Origin: Paenibacillus alkalitolerans | GTDB taxonomy: Bacteria; Bacillota; Bacilli; Paenibacillales; YIM-B00363 | DNA: 64,000 nucleotides | Assembly: GCF_016482785.1 (NCBI RefSeq) | Contig: NZ_JAEMXM010000003.1 | Span: 248,001 to 312,000 of the forward strand | Direction: 5' to 3' | In this document: piece by piece, positions 17,026 to 26,077 of the stretch | Layout: every line of letters begins with the position of its first letter | Position numbering within the stretch: position 1 is the stretch's first letter | Position numbers and translations under genes: made by a program | Notes under the pieces: generated by a model | What the model saw: only the letters and a program-made list of their open reading frames with translations | Told to the model about the DNA's origin: nothing | Database searches by the model: none

Positions 17026-17249
17026 AATTTGTTTCTTAACCTCGTGCGAAAGTGCGGAAAACGACCCGAAATGCAGGTTGAGACGGTTCGTAACGGTCTT
17101 AGCAACCGTTAATTGTGTTCGCGATCAAAGTGGGGCGCAAAATAAACGGCCTTTACGACCGTTCGCGGCGCCGACCAGCGAGAAGAGGCAGCCCTCAACC
17201 AGTTGAGTAAAATTGTTGCGGCATTGTAACGTCGAGAGGTGGACATGCT

Positions 17250-17987
17250 TTGATTGAAAATGATTGTGCTGAAGTAATGGGAATCCGGTTTCCGAAACTG
17301 ACATTGGACCGCACCGTGCAATTCATCGGCGAAGTAATAGAACGGAAGTCACCGGAACTGTTCCATGTTATAACGATGAATCCGGAAATCACGATGGCTT
17401 GCCAAAAGGATCGCGAATTACGTTCCATAGTCGATGAAGCCGGGATAATTACGGCGGACGGCATCGGGATTGTAATGGTATCCCGCATCAGAGGGGGAAA
17501 TCTTCCCGAGCGCGTTACCGGTTACGACACCTTGCTGCGTTTGCTTGAGTCCGGAAACCGGAAGAAGTGGTCATTTTATTTTTTAGGCGCGGATGCTGCT
17601 ACGAATGAAAAAGTATGCGGCGTTATCCGTACCAGGTACCCGCATGCTTCAATTTTGGGTCGGCATCACGGTTACTTTAGTCAAAGCGAAGAAGCCGGGA
17701 TTGTTGCGGAGATCGGCTCGTTGAAGCCCGACGTCTTGGTCGTCGCACTTGGAGCCCCATACGCGGAACGCTGGATCCATAAGCATAAATCAACGCTTAA
17801 CGCTAAAGTTGCCATTGGCGTCGGAGGCAGCCTTGATGTTCTCGCCGGAAAAGTAAGAGAGACGCCAGAAATCTGGAAGAGACTGAATGTCGAATGGCTC
17901 TTCAGATTGCTCCAACAGCCGTCAAGGTGGAGAAGACAATTGATTTTGCCGCGTTTTGCCGTGAAGGCGTTGTTGTATAGGAAGTGA
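17250..17987 (+). CDS. WecB/TagA/CpsF-family glycosyltransferase
   Basis: 245 residues. The GT26 fold signatures are seen: VITMNPEITMACQKD, ADGIGIVMVSRI (Thr/Asp acid-base region), RVTGYDTLLRLLE, and ALGAPYAERWIHKH followed by GVGGSLDVLAGK. In TagA this enzyme adds ManNAc to lipid-linked GlcNAc during wall teichoic acid linkage-unit synthesis at the membrane face. No other teichoic acid gene lies nearby, so another glycopolymer is possible. It starts at TTG 17250 (AGAGGTGG upstream); the ATG at 17245 is out of frame and stops at once. Confidence 0.87.
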   Translation: MIENDCAEVMGIRFPKLTLDRTVQFIGEVIERKSPELFHVITMNPEITMACQKDRELRSIVDEAGIITADGIGIVMVSRIRGGNLPERVTGYDTLLRLLESGNRKKWSFYFLGADAATNEKVCGVIRTRYPHASILGRHHGYFSQSEEAGIVAEIGSLKPDVLVVALGAPYAERWIHKHKSTLNAKVAIGVGGSLDVLAGKVRETPEIWKRLNVEWLFRLLQQPSRWRRQLILPRFAVKALLYRK

Positions 17988-17992
17988 ATGCA

Positions 17993-18754
17993 ATGGGAGC
18001 AGAAGAGTTTCTGGAGAAATTGAAGCTATTAATACATATGCATTCCGAAGGTTATCTTGGCGGTGAAGTCATGCCGGAGGATGTCTTTATAGGTGTTGTT
18101 GCTGAGGAAGATCTAATGAACGTGTTGACACTGGGGATGTCTCTAAATTATCAAAGAAATTCATACGCACTGTGGCAGTCGGTTGCACAAGCTTATACCG
18201 ATGACAGTTCTCGCTGGGTATTTCGTCCGAGTGACGTGTATGAAAGTAACATAGACGATCTGCGAAGCGCTTTGCTTCATCACCGTGTTGCTTTGCAGCC
18301 TAACCGTCATCCCGGGATTTGGAAAAGCGTTTCTCGAGGGATTGCTGACTCTTCTCCAAGAGGAGATGTGTTAGGTTTAATTGAATCCGTTCAATGTGAT
18401 ATTGCAGCTCTCAAAGAGATCATGCAGTTCAAGAGAAAGTCCGAATTTCCGTATCTTTCCGGTCCGAAAATCTTCAATTACTGGTTGTATGTGTTGGAGT
18501 CTTATACAGGGGTTGAGTGGGAATCTCGCGAACTTATTACTATAGCTCCGGATACGCATATATTGCAGGCTACCGTTAAACTAGGGCTCTGTTCTCCGGA
18601 AGTATTAAACGGGTCGTCAGAAGACAGACAAACTGTTGCCGAGGAATGGGAGAAGGCGCTATCCGGCAGCGGTTTAGCGCCGATTGACGTTCATACGCCT
18701 TTATGGCTATGGAGTCGTGCAGGGTTTCCGGCACTTTTAGGAGTGAAAGTATGA
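17993..18754 (+). CDS. hypothetical protein
   Basis: 253 residues, soluble and largely helical. The C-terminal half contains SGPKIFNYWLYVLE and IAPDTHILQATVKLGL, which recall the helix-hairpin/Asp region of HhH-type DNA glycosylases (a K and a downstream D), but the similarity is too loose to claim. ATG 17993 follows AGGAAGTGA; a GTG at 17984 overlaps the previous stop. It sits between a TagA-like gene and an S51 peptidase gene, with which it overlaps (ATGA). The three genes probably form one transcript. Confidence 0.7.
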   Translation: MGAEEFLEKLKLLIHMHSEGYLGGEVMPEDVFIGVVAEEDLMNVLTLGMSLNYQRNSYALWQSVAQAYTDDSSRWVFRPSDVYESNIDDLRSALLHHRVALQPNRHPGIWKSVSRGIADSSPRGDVLGLIESVQCDIAALKEIMQFKRKSEFPYLSGPKIFNYWLYVLESYTGVEWESRELITIAPDTHILQATVKLGLCSPEVLNGSSEDRQTVAEEWEKALSGSGLAPIDVHTPLWLWSRAGFPALLGVKV

Positions 18755-19386
18755 GCAAAATTTTATTAACCTCCGACGGATTCACGACATCTAAGATCAA
18801 AGAAGAATTTCTCAATTTAATAGACCTACATCCATGCAATATGAATGCCGCTATTATTACCACAGCTCACCGGCTTAAAGAACAAGCCCCGGTATCCGTT
18901 AGAGCGCAACAAGCTTTGGAATCGATGGGATTTCGCGAAGCTGGATTTCTAGATATTGAGTTTGATGATGCGGACATTTTACATAAGTATGACGTTATAT
19001 GTTTGAACGGCGGGAATCCCTTTTACCTGTTGCATCATCTAAGGTTAAGCGGCGCGGACAAAATCATTGCAGAGCTGAGTGAAAAAGGTGTAACGCTTGT
19101 GGGCATAAGTGCGGGGACGATGGTATTGGGGCCGGATATTGAAATTGTGGTTCATTTCACTCCCGAGTTTAACAATATCGGTCTAAATGATATGAGCGCG
19201 CTCGGGTTGAATAAAGCGATCATTTTCCCGCATTACGGAACAGTCAATAAATTCCCTCATGAAAAATCACATGAAACGAGAATACAAGAGTTTGAAGCCT
19301 TGCATCAATGTGAAGTTCTGAGGCTTACCGATTACGAAGCTGTTTACATCAACGGCGATACTTTCAAAAAAATAACGAACGATTGA
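18751..19386 (+). CDS. peptidase S51 family (dipeptidase E-like)
   Basis: 211 residues with a class-I glutamine amidotransferase-like fold. GISAGTMVLG carries the nucleophilic Ser at about residue 120, preceded by CLNGGNPFYLL. A His (FPHYG) and an acidic residue complete the likely catalytic set. S51 enzymes cleave Asp-X dipeptides or process cyanophycin. The ATG at 18751 overlaps the previous stop; the 16-codon upstream extension is the tail of the other frame. Start site AGGAGTGAAAGT. Confidence 0.82.
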   Translation: MSKILLTSDGFTTSKIKEEFLNLIDLHPCNMNAAIITTAHRLKEQAPVSVRAQQALESMGFREAGFLDIEFDDADILHKYDVICLNGGNPFYLLHHLRLSGADKIIAELSEKGVTLVGISAGTMVLGPDIEIVVHFTPEFNNIGLNDMSALGLNKAIIFPHYGTVNKFPHEKSHETRIQEFEALHQCEVLRLTDYEAVYINGDTFKKITND

Positions 19387-19466
19387 AAAATGTCCCAACC
19401 TTTCATCCATCCCACACACTATATGGTTGACAGGAATTTTAGAGAGGTGCTTGCGGGAGGCGGAAG

Positions 19467-21113
19467 ATGAGTACCATCAGGCAGTTCGATATGGCGGAAG
19501 TGATCCGGACTTACTCCAAACCTGTATTCGGGTTTGCGTTGAACCGGGTGAAGGGTCGGGTTGAAGCGGAGGATCTCGCGCAAGAGATCTTGCTGCGGCT
19601 GATTACATCCGTCTCTTCGGGGGCAAATGTTCAGAATCTTGAGGCATATGTTTGGACGATAGCCAGATATACTTGGGCCAATTGGTTGAAGAAGCGTGCG
19701 CACGCTCCCATGACGATTGAAGTGAACGGCATGTCCGAGCTGCTGTCCGGTCATGAACGGACGCCTCTCGAACAGCTGCTCGAAACGGAAGCTTATCGAA
19801 CCCTCAGACACGAAATCTCGTTTCTGTCGAATATCCATCGCCGCATCGTTGTCATGCATTATTATGACGAACTAAAGCACAGTGACATCGCAAAAATCCT
19901 CGGTATTCCTGTCAATACGGTGAAATGGCATTTGCACAATGCCAAGAAGGAATTGAAGAAGGGGATGGAACGCAAAATGCAAGAAGCGGGAACTTTGAGC
20001 GTTAATCCGATTCGTTTGACCGGTACGGGACATTCCGGGACGCCCGGACAGCTCGGCGAGACACATGATTTCCTTGGACGGGCGTTGGCTCAAAACATAG
20101 TGTTTGCTGCCTATCACAAGCCGATGACTATTCACGAAATCGCGAGGAAGTTGGATATACCGCCTGCATTGCTGGAAGATGAAGTGATGTACTTGGCCGA
20201 TTACGCTTTTCTCACCGAAGTTTCGTCCGGAAAATACCAAAGCAATACGATCATCTGGGATATCACCGTCGAACAGTGGGAGGCGCAACACCAGCTGTAT
20301 AAAGAATGCGCGGCTAAGGTCGCCGATGTTCATTTTGAGGCGCTGATGGACATTCGCCAACAGGTTCAGGAAACGGGCGTGTATTACCCGGATGACGATT
20401 ATAACTTCCTGCTCTGGACGTTACTGCCCAAAAATATCGAGGAGCAGGCTTGGCGATGCTGTCCTGAGGGAGGAAGCTATGATCCAACAGTTGCACCGGT
20501 GCGGAAAGACGGAGGTCATTATATCGCCTATGCGACATTGGAAAGAAGCAACAAGCCCAAGCTGAGCTTCGATCCGCGTCACTATTCGTTTTGCGGTACG
20601 ATGAATCGAGCCTGCGAAGGCAGTCCGTTGTATCTTTGGCAATTGGATACGTACTGGAGCGACCGTCCGGGGTGGCGGCATCTTAATTTCAAGGACGTTG
20701 GGGTCTGCTATTCATTCTGGAAAGGGAAACTGCCCGACGACGAACTCCATCGCGAGCAGTATGCGTTCCTGCTTGAGAAAGAGTACATCCGAAAAACGGA
20801 GGAAGGTTTTCGATTCAACGCAGTCTGGATTGATTCTCCTGAAATGCTGCACCGGCTGAACGCTGTGATGCCGGATTTGTCAAACATTTATAAGCCTGCA
20901 ATCGCCAATCTTTACGAAAAAACGCTTGCGATAACGATGCAAAATCAACCGAAGCATCTGGCACCCCAAATCGCTCATATGGTAAGAGGCAATACCGGCG
21001 GAGGAAGGTTAATCACTTATATATTGAAGCACCTTGTCGATCAAGGAAAGCTTCGCGAGCCGCTGCCGCACCAGAAAAAGACGATCACGACCTGGATGGG
21101 TCCCGTGAAGTAA
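19467..21113 (+). CDS. ECF-type sigma factor with a long C-terminal extension
   Basis: 548 residues. Residues 1-165 are an ECF sigma factor: sigma-2 around RVEAEDLAQEILLRLI and sigma-4 HTH around HSDIAKILGIPVNTVKWHLHNAKKELKK. The remaining 380 residues contain a winged-helix-like part (KPMTIHEIARKLDIPPALLEDEV...) and a helical region of unknown function. ECF factors are normally about 160-200 residues with a separate anti-sigma. Here the extension may sense the signal directly, and no anti-sigma gene is adjacent. Start ATG 19467 after GGGAGGCGG. Followed by a strong terminator. Confidence 0.82.
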   Translation: MSTIRQFDMAEVIRTYSKPVFGFALNRVKGRVEAEDLAQEILLRLITSVSSGANVQNLEAYVWTIARYTWANWLKKRAHAPMTIEVNGMSELLSGHERTPLEQLLETEAYRTLRHEISFLSNIHRRIVVMHYYDELKHSDIAKILGIPVNTVKWHLHNAKKELKKGMERKMQEAGTLSVNPIRLTGTGHSGTPGQLGETHDFLGRALAQNIVFAAYHKPMTIHEIARKLDIPPALLEDEVMYLADYAFLTEVSSGKYQSNTIIWDITVEQWEAQHQLYKECAAKVADVHFEALMDIRQQVQETGVYYPDDDYNFLLWTLLPKNIEEQAWRCCPEGGSYDPTVAPVRKDGGHYIAYATLERSNKPKLSFDPRHYSFCGTMNRACEGSPLYLWQLDTYWSDRPGWRHLNFKDVGVCYSFWKGKLPDDELHREQYAFLLEKEYIRKTEEGFRFNAVWIDSPEMLHRLNAVMPDLSNIYKPAIANLYEKTLAITMQNQPKHLAPQIAHMVRGNTGGGRLITYILKHLVDQGKLREPLPHQKKTITTWMGPVK

Positions 21114-21150
21114 TATTTTACTATTTGAAGATTTCACATTAACAATTACA

Positions 21151-21194
21151 AAAACAGCCATAACCCTCTTTTAATAGGGGTATGGCTGTTTTTG
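21151..21194 (+). terminator. terminator of the sigma-factor gene
   Basis: AAAACAGCCATA ... TATGGCTGTTTTT, about 12 bp, with CCC/GGGG in the loop, about 37 bases after the stop. Confidence 0.85.
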
Positions 21195-21305
21195 TAACAC
21201 GAGCACTTACCCTATTTGGATTCCACTGAATCCTCCTGGACGAGTCGCTCGAACGACCGGAAGGTATTCTTTATTCGTAGGGTCTCATTAAAAATTGGAC
21301 GTAAA

Positions 21306-23630
21306 TTATTGAGCCGGAAGAGCGTTCGGCAAGCCATCGGTGCCGTCCTTCGCTTTCAGCTCGGCGATCAGCTTGTCGCCCTCCACATCCAGGTTCGGCA
21401 ACATACGGTCTAACCATTTCGGCAGCCACCAAGCTTTATCTCCGAAGACCGCCATAACGGCAGGGACCAGTGTCATACGGACGATGATGGCATCGATAAG
21501 TATGCCAACTGCGAGCGCGAAGCCGATCTGTTTGATCATGATATCAGGGGCAAAAATGAACCCGGCGAAAACGGATACCATAATGACGGCTGCTGCCAAA
21601 ACTACGCGACTGGCCTGATCGTATCCATGGATTACGCTCTCTGTTCCCTTATGCCCATGAACGAAAGACTCGCGCATGGAACTGACAAGGAAGACCTGAT
21701 AATCCATCGCCAGCCCGTAAAGAATACCGGTGACCATAATCGGCATAAAGCTGAGCAGCGGCCCTCCGGTATCGAAGCCGAAGAGAGAATGGAGCCATCC
21801 CCATTGATACACGGCCGTGGTGATTCCGAACGTGGCGAGCACGCTGAGCAGGAAGCCGACCGTGGCTTTGATCGGGACAATCACCGATCGAAACACTAGC
21901 AGAAGAATGATCAGCGAGAGAATGACGATAATGCCGACGTAGAGCGGGAACGCCTCCGCGAGCTTAGACGACATATCGATGTTTATCGCCGTGAACCCGG
22001 TAACGCCGATCGTGACATCGTAAGTCTGCGCGATGCTCGAATCGGTAGCCCGGAGATCCTGCACCAGGTTTTTGGTCGCTGCGTCAGTTGGTCCCGATTT
22101 CGGGATAAGACTGATAATCGCCATGTCTCCGGTTTTGTTAACGCCCATTAATGTGACCAGCGATACGTTCTCATGTTTTTGGAGATCCTGAACAAGACCG
22201 TAAAGCATTTCCGGAGCGACTTTGCCAGAAGAACCTTTGGGCTCGGCGACCAGGAGCAGCGGACCATTGAAACCCTCCCCGAAACTGTCTGAAATCGCGT
22301 CGTAACTCTGCCTAGCCGTTGTGTCCAAGTTCGCCGTGGCGCCGGAAGGAATGCCCAGCTCCATTTTCGCGACCGGAATGGCAGCCGCGCCGAGTATCGC
22401 GATGACGCCGATGATGACGAGGGAGCGGTACTTCAAGACACCCGTAACCCAGCGGTGTGCAACCCCATGAGAAGCTTCATCCGCATGGACACTGCTCTTC
22501 ATCCGCGCTTTGGGCGAACAGATGCGTTCACCTACTAGACCGAGCAGAGCCGGCAGCAGGGTCAGAGCAATCAATACATTGATGAGGACGCTCGCAGCGG
22601 CAACTAACGCCATCGCGGACAAAAACTCAATCCCGATCACGAGCATACCGCACAAGGCGATAATGACCGTTAAGCCTGCAAAAAATACCGCGCTTCCGGC
22701 AGTGCCGACCGATCTGCTCGCAGCTTCTCGTGCGCTCAGTCCCTGATCGAGAATCATGCGGCGCTGACGGTTTACGATGAATAAGGAGTAGTCGATGCCG
22801 ACAGCCAGACCGACCATGAGCGCCAAGGCCGGCGTGATGTCGCTCATATGGATGAAGCTTGAGATCGCAAAAGCCCCTCCTACGCTTATGGCTACGCCAA
22901 GGATTGCGGTCAAAAGCGGCAGGCCCGCTGCAACAACCGAGCCGAGCGTCATCAAAAGTACAGTGGCGGCGACGACGAGTCCGATAATTTCAGTCGAACC
23001 GAGCGAAGGCTTGGTCGTCAGCGAGTCACCAGGCAATGCCGTTATGCCGGAACCATCCTGCTCAACGGCCGTGACAGCCTTGATCACGAAGTCAGGGACG
23101 GATTCCGGCAACGACATCTGCTGAACGGTGAATTGGAATTGGAACAGAGCAACGCTGCCGTCGGAGGAGAGCATCACGCCGGGCACCGGAACGCCGTTCA
23201 CCATCAGCGGGCCATAGGGAGGCATTTCGCCCCCGGCTGCTTGCTTCGTTACATCCCCTTGGGGGTTTCCGGTGGCCGATGCGCCTGCTTCCGCTGCCAA
23301 TTTGGCGGGGTTAATCACATAGTCAAGGCTATAAACTTCGTTAACGGCCTTGGTAATTGAAGTTAACCGTTCCGGCGAGTCCAAGCGTTCGCCATCGGGA
23401 GCCATGAACAGAACGCTGGCTTGTCCGCCTGAAGCCTCCGGGAGTTCTTCCGCCAACTGGTCCAACACCTTCTGCGATTCGGTGCCCTCGATTCTCATCT
23501 CGGAACTGACATGTATGCCGTTCACGCCAAGCATGGCAAGAACAGTTCCGAGGATCACGATCCAGCCGATGATGAAATACCATGGTTTGTCGTAGGCTGA
23601 TTTGCCCACTTTGTACAGGAATGCTGACAT
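21306..23630 (-). CDS. MMPL/RND-family transporter
   Basis: 774 residues arranged as two repeats of one plus five membrane helices with large extracellular loops. The proton-relay regions are visible: MVGLAVGIDYSLFIVNRQR in the first half and GILYGLAMDYQVFLVSSMRE in the second. MMPL proteins use the proton gradient to export lipids, antibiotics or fatty-acid derivatives. It lies 45 bases downstream of a TetR gene on the same strand (site AAAGGAGAAG), a standard self-regulated efflux operon. Confidence 0.9.
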   Translation of the reverse strand: MSAFLYKVGKSAYDKPWYFIIGWIVILGTVLAMLGVNGIHVSSEMRIEGTESQKVLDQLAEELPEASGGQASVLFMAPDGERLDSPERLTSITKAVNEVYSLDYVINPAKLAAEAGASATGNPQGDVTKQAAGGEMPPYGPLMVNGVPVPGVMLSSDGSVALFQFQFTVQQMSLPESVPDFVIKAVTAVEQDGSGITALPGDSLTTKPSLGSTEIIGLVVAATVLLMTLGSVVAAGLPLLTAILGVAISVGGAFAISSFIHMSDITPALALMVGLAVGIDYSLFIVNRQRRMILDQGLSAREAASRSVGTAGSAVFFAGLTVIIALCGMLVIGIEFLSAMALVAAASVLINVLIALTLLPALLGLVGERICSPKARMKSSVHADEASHGVAHRWVTGVLKYRSLVIIGVIAILGAAAIPVAKMELGIPSGATANLDTTARQSYDAISDSFGEGFNGPLLLVAEPKGSSGKVAPEMLYGLVQDLQKHENVSLVTLMGVNKTGDMAIISLIPKSGPTDAATKNLVQDLRATDSSIAQTYDVTIGVTGFTAINIDMSSKLAEAFPLYVGIIVILSLIILLLVFRSVIVPIKATVGFLLSVLATFGITTAVYQWGWLHSLFGFDTGGPLLSFMPIMVTGILYGLAMDYQVFLVSSMRESFVHGHKGTESVIHGYDQASRVVLAAAVIMVSVFAGFIFAPDIMIKQIGFALAVGILIDAIIVRMTLVPAVMAVFGDKAWWLPKWLDRMLPNLDVEGDKLIAELKAKDGTDGLPNALPAQ

Positions 23631-23675
23631 AAGCTAATACTTCTCCTTTGCATGGGAATAATATGAAGGAAAAAA

Positions 23676-24293
23676 TTAGAAGCCTTTTCGCAAATAGCCG
23701 AACATCATGTCCAAGTATTGATCGAATGTCATAGCCCCCGGGGATTCTTCCGCCGATTGACCCGGAAGCAGTACGTTGATGCTACCGTCAAGCAAAGGCA
23801 GGACGGCCCCGTAAACGGCGCCGGCGAGAAGATGGGTGTACCCTTCGGGGTAACGTCCACGGGATAAGTCGCTTAATAACTCCTGAGCCGCAATTTGCGA
23901 ACTGCGGAGAACGTTGAGGATGTATGGCTCAAGTGTCGGGTAACGCTTCGAAAGCGACACGAGCTCACGCAATATCCAAAGTATCTCTGCTGAAAGCTGC
24001 ATTTTCATCAATTGATAAAGGATATCGACAGGAGGTAAATTTTCAGGTATACCTGCAATCAAATCCTCTGCTTCATGGACGTTCTTATAGCTTACAGCAG
24101 CCGCAGCCACCGCTTCTTCCTTGCAGGAGTAGTGGTTTGCAAACGTTCTTCTCGAGTAACCGGCCCGTTGCACAATATCATCGACGACGAAACCATCCAA
24201 ACCGCGTTCAAGCGCCAGCTCGAACGCTGCGTCGGCCAGCGCATGTGCGGTCGCCTCTCTTTTCATATCACGTAAGCTTTGTTTATTCATCAT
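23676..24293 (-). CDS. TetR-family transcriptional regulator
   Basis: 205 residues. HTH DGFVVDDIVQRAGYSRRTFANHYSCKEE at about 28-55 and a helical ligand domain behind it. Probably represses itself and the downstream MMPL transporter. The start is taken at the paired ATGs 24293/24290; the frame runs 34 codons further upstream but that part is Cys-rich and lacks a site. Confidence 0.87.
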   Translation of the reverse strand: MMNKQSLRDMKREATAHALADAAFELALERGLDGFVVDDIVQRAGYSRRTFANHYSCKEEAVAAAAVSYKNVHEAEDLIAGIPENLPPVDILYQLMKMQLSAEILWILRELVSLSKRYPTLEPYILNVLRSSQIAAQELLSDLSRGRYPEGYTHLLAGAVYGAVLPLLDGSINVLLPGQSAEESPGAMTFDQYLDMMFGYLRKGF

Positions 24294-24366
24294 TCGCCGC
24301 CTGTGCGTGCACCTCTCTTCCAATAAGGATGATAATCCAAAAGTATTTAACACTTTTATATCATTG

Positions 24367-24400
24367 CACAATGGGCAAAAATTCACAATGAGCAATAATT
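24367..24400. promoter_or_regulatory. 17-bp tandem repeat upstream of tetR, possible operator
   Basis: CACAATGGGCAAAAATT is followed directly by CACAATGAGCAATAATT (three differences). It lies 75-110 bases before the TetR start, in the promoter region of the tetR-MMPL operon. Confidence 0.4.
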
Positions 24401-24486
24401 TACAAAAACTGTGACTTGAACGATGGATGATTGCATCTGACGAGCATCACATAAACAACAGGCAGAATTACATAAAAAATACAAAC

Positions 24487-24530
24487 AGGGGCTGTCCAAG
24501 CGTATGAAACATTGGACAGCCCCTAAAGTT
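24487..24530. terminator. strong hairpin, probable bidirectional terminator
   Basis: Perfect 13-bp stem AGGGGCTGTCCAA/TTGGACAGCCCCT with a 12-base loop, then AAAGTTTT. It separates the tetR-MMPL operon from the following MerR operon. Confidence 0.75.
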
Positions 24531-24552
24531 TTACCCAGTAGTTGGAGGCTCC

Positions 24553-24605
24553 TTGACAAGTTACGGTAGTTACACTAAGATGTATATGTTACACTAAACT
24601 GTAAC
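24553..24605 (+). promoter_or_regulatory. promoter and MerR-type operator
   Basis: TTGACA (24553), 17-base spacer, TAAGAT (24576). GTTACACTAA occurs twice (24569 and 24588), and the second copy forms the perfect dyad GTTACA-N6-TGTAAC. Overlap with the -10 and start region fits repression by the MerR protein encoded just downstream. Confidence 0.65.
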
Positions 24606-24632
24606 ATAACGTAAGAACAGTAGGTGAGAGAA

Positions 24633-25052
24633 TTGAACATTTACACCGCCAAGCAATTGACAGAGATTCTACAAAAAGATGACCCGCAATTGAACCTAAG
24701 AACGGTCAGGTATTACACGCAAATTGGAATGATCCCGCCGTTGGAGCTGGCGGGGAATAAGAGGGTGTACACAGACCGCCATCTCCATTATCTCCGCGCC
24801 GTTCTTGCGTTGTCCAAAAGCGGCGAAACGTTAGCCTCGGCACAAGAAAAGCTGAAGAACATGGCGCTGGAGGAAGTGATCAAAATCGGCGAAAACCTCC
24901 GGCTCTACCAGTCCGACAAGATCCTGCAGAACGAAACTCATGTCGTGAGCGAAGATGTGATTATTTCGGTGAGTCCGCGCATTTCGCCCGAACTGAAAGC
25001 AAAGATGATTGAAACCGTGGCCAACATGCTGAAGGGGGAAGGGAAGCAATGA
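24633..25052 (+). CDS. MerR-family regulator
   Basis: 139 residues. The HTH (NIYTAKQLTEILQKDDPQLNLRTVRYYTQIGMIPP) has a longer first turn than usual MerR proteins. A basic helix pair and a short C-terminal helix follow. It starts at TTG 24633, after AGGTGAG; a GTG nine bases upstream would sit inside the site. It overlaps the next gene by ATGA. The GTTACACTAA repeats in front suggest autoregulation of a small operon of at least two genes plus a clpP remnant. Confidence 0.75.
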   Translation: MNIYTAKQLTEILQKDDPQLNLRTVRYYTQIGMIPPLELAGNKRVYTDRHLHYLRAVLALSKSGETLASAQEKLKNMALEEVIKIGENLRLYQSDKILQNETHVVSEDVIISVSPRISPELKAKMIETVANMLKGEGKQ

Positions 25053-25585
25053 TCAAAGTCCGATGCGCGAAATCAGCGATCGAGAATGAAGAGGGCATGA
25101 ACCATCTTTGGGTTCAACTGACTCCAATAGCTCAAGCGACGGGAACAGCCCGAGTACAACTGACCCTTCCAACCGGCCTCCACCGTCTTCCCAATCTTAA
25201 CGGTTTCGAGGAAGATGACACAGGAGAGGTACTCATCCATAACCCCCGAATTGCAAGTGAGCTTTTCATCGAAATATTCACTCGAGAGCTTGTATCCTGC
25301 GGGGAAAAAACGATCACTGTCGCACTCTGTTACAAATATGGTAATGGATGTGTTACCCGCGTGGAACATTTTGTCCCCATGAAGGTTGTTATGGAAGAGG
25401 AGATCGAAAACGCCGCCGTGGACGAAGAGGTTGTAAGGAAAATCAAGGAACTGCAGCAGCTGCAAAATGTAGACGACAATCTTCAAGACATCACCGACTA
25501 TACTCCCGCAAAGCTCATCAGGATGGACCCCAATCAGCTTTCGGAATGGGAAAGGAAGTACCGGATCGAAGGGTTAATCCAGTAG
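25049..25585 (+). CDS. hypothetical protein of the MerR operon
   Basis: 178 residues. The first 115 residues are beta-rich (VQLTLPTGLHRLPNLNGF, EVLIHNPRIASELFIEIF, KTITVALCYKYG), suggesting an immunoglobulin-like or beta-sandwich fold. The C-terminal part is an acidic coiled-coil-like stretch. No family recognised. It is coupled to the MerR gene and followed 15 bases later by the clpP stub, so it may once have worked with a dedicated ClpP. One could imagine a stress-response adaptor, but nothing in the sequence proves it. Confidence 0.6.
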   Translation: MIKVRCAKSAIENEEGMNHLWVQLTPIAQATGTARVQLTLPTGLHRLPNLNGFEEDDTGEVLIHNPRIASELFIEIFTRELVSCGEKTITVALCYKYGNGCVTRVEHFVPMKVVMEEEIENAAVDEEVVRKIKELQQLQNVDDNLQDITDYTPAKLIRMDPNQLSEWERKYRIEGLIQ

Positions 25586-25600
25586 GATGGAGCGGCAGAC

Positions 25601-25687
25601 ATGCAGTTAGTTCCGTATGTTGTGGAGAATACAAGCCGGGGCGAGAGGGCGTACGACATATATTCACGTAGACGAGCATGCCAGTGA
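25601..25687 (+). pseudogene. 5' stub of a clpP-like protease gene
   Basis: ATG 25601 begins [20 protein letters not shown], the unmistakable N-terminus of ClpP, then departs from the family after about 23 codons and stops at 25687. The catalytic Ser, His and Asp regions are absent. About 40 bases further the sequence is unrelated DNA. It is the third gene of the MerR operon, cut by a deletion. Confidence 0.75.
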
Positions 25688-25741
25688 AAAAATCGGAATG
25701 GCGTGGCAGTTATAGCGGGAAAACTCGGTGCGATCGGCTAG

Positions 25742-25770
25742 TTGACATGGACCGATAAATGGTGTATTGT
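25742..25770 (+). promoter_or_regulatory. promoter of tyrS
   Basis: TTGACA (25742), 17-base spacer, TATTGT (25765), about 20 bases before the T-box leader. Confidence 0.6.
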
Positions 25771-25790
25771 TTGCTACAACATTTTTTCAC

Positions 25791-26046
25791 ATGAAGATTG
25801 CGACGAAGGGAACCCAGTAGCAGACCCTTGTAGCGCTTCAGAGAGCCGGCGGTTGGTGCAAGCCGGTGCGCGTGCGGCTGTGAATTACGTCCCGGAGCAT
25901 CTCGAGCGAAACCGCCTGCAGCAGGCGGAAGCGACAGACGGTTGTCCGCCGTTACCGGACATGGAGTGGAGAGTGAACGCCGTTCATTCTCAATTAGGGT
26001 GGTACCGCGATGACTCGTCCCTGCTTTGGCAGAGACGGGTTTTTTA
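25791..26046 (+). promoter_or_regulatory. T-box leader (Tyr specifier) of tyrS
   Basis: The T-box core AGGGTGGTACCGCG is at 25996-26009. A long stem I is upstream, with a UAC (Tyr) triplet at 25886-25888 in the expected specifier position. The terminator half (CTCGTCCCTG / CAGAGACGGG, then TTTTTT) ends about 30 bases before tyrS. In this mechanism uncharged tRNA-Tyr pairs with the T-box sequence and prevents termination, raising synthetase levels when tyrosine is short. Confidence 0.92.
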
Positions 26047-26077
26047 TATTTAATCGATGAAGGGAGAAAAACGAAAC

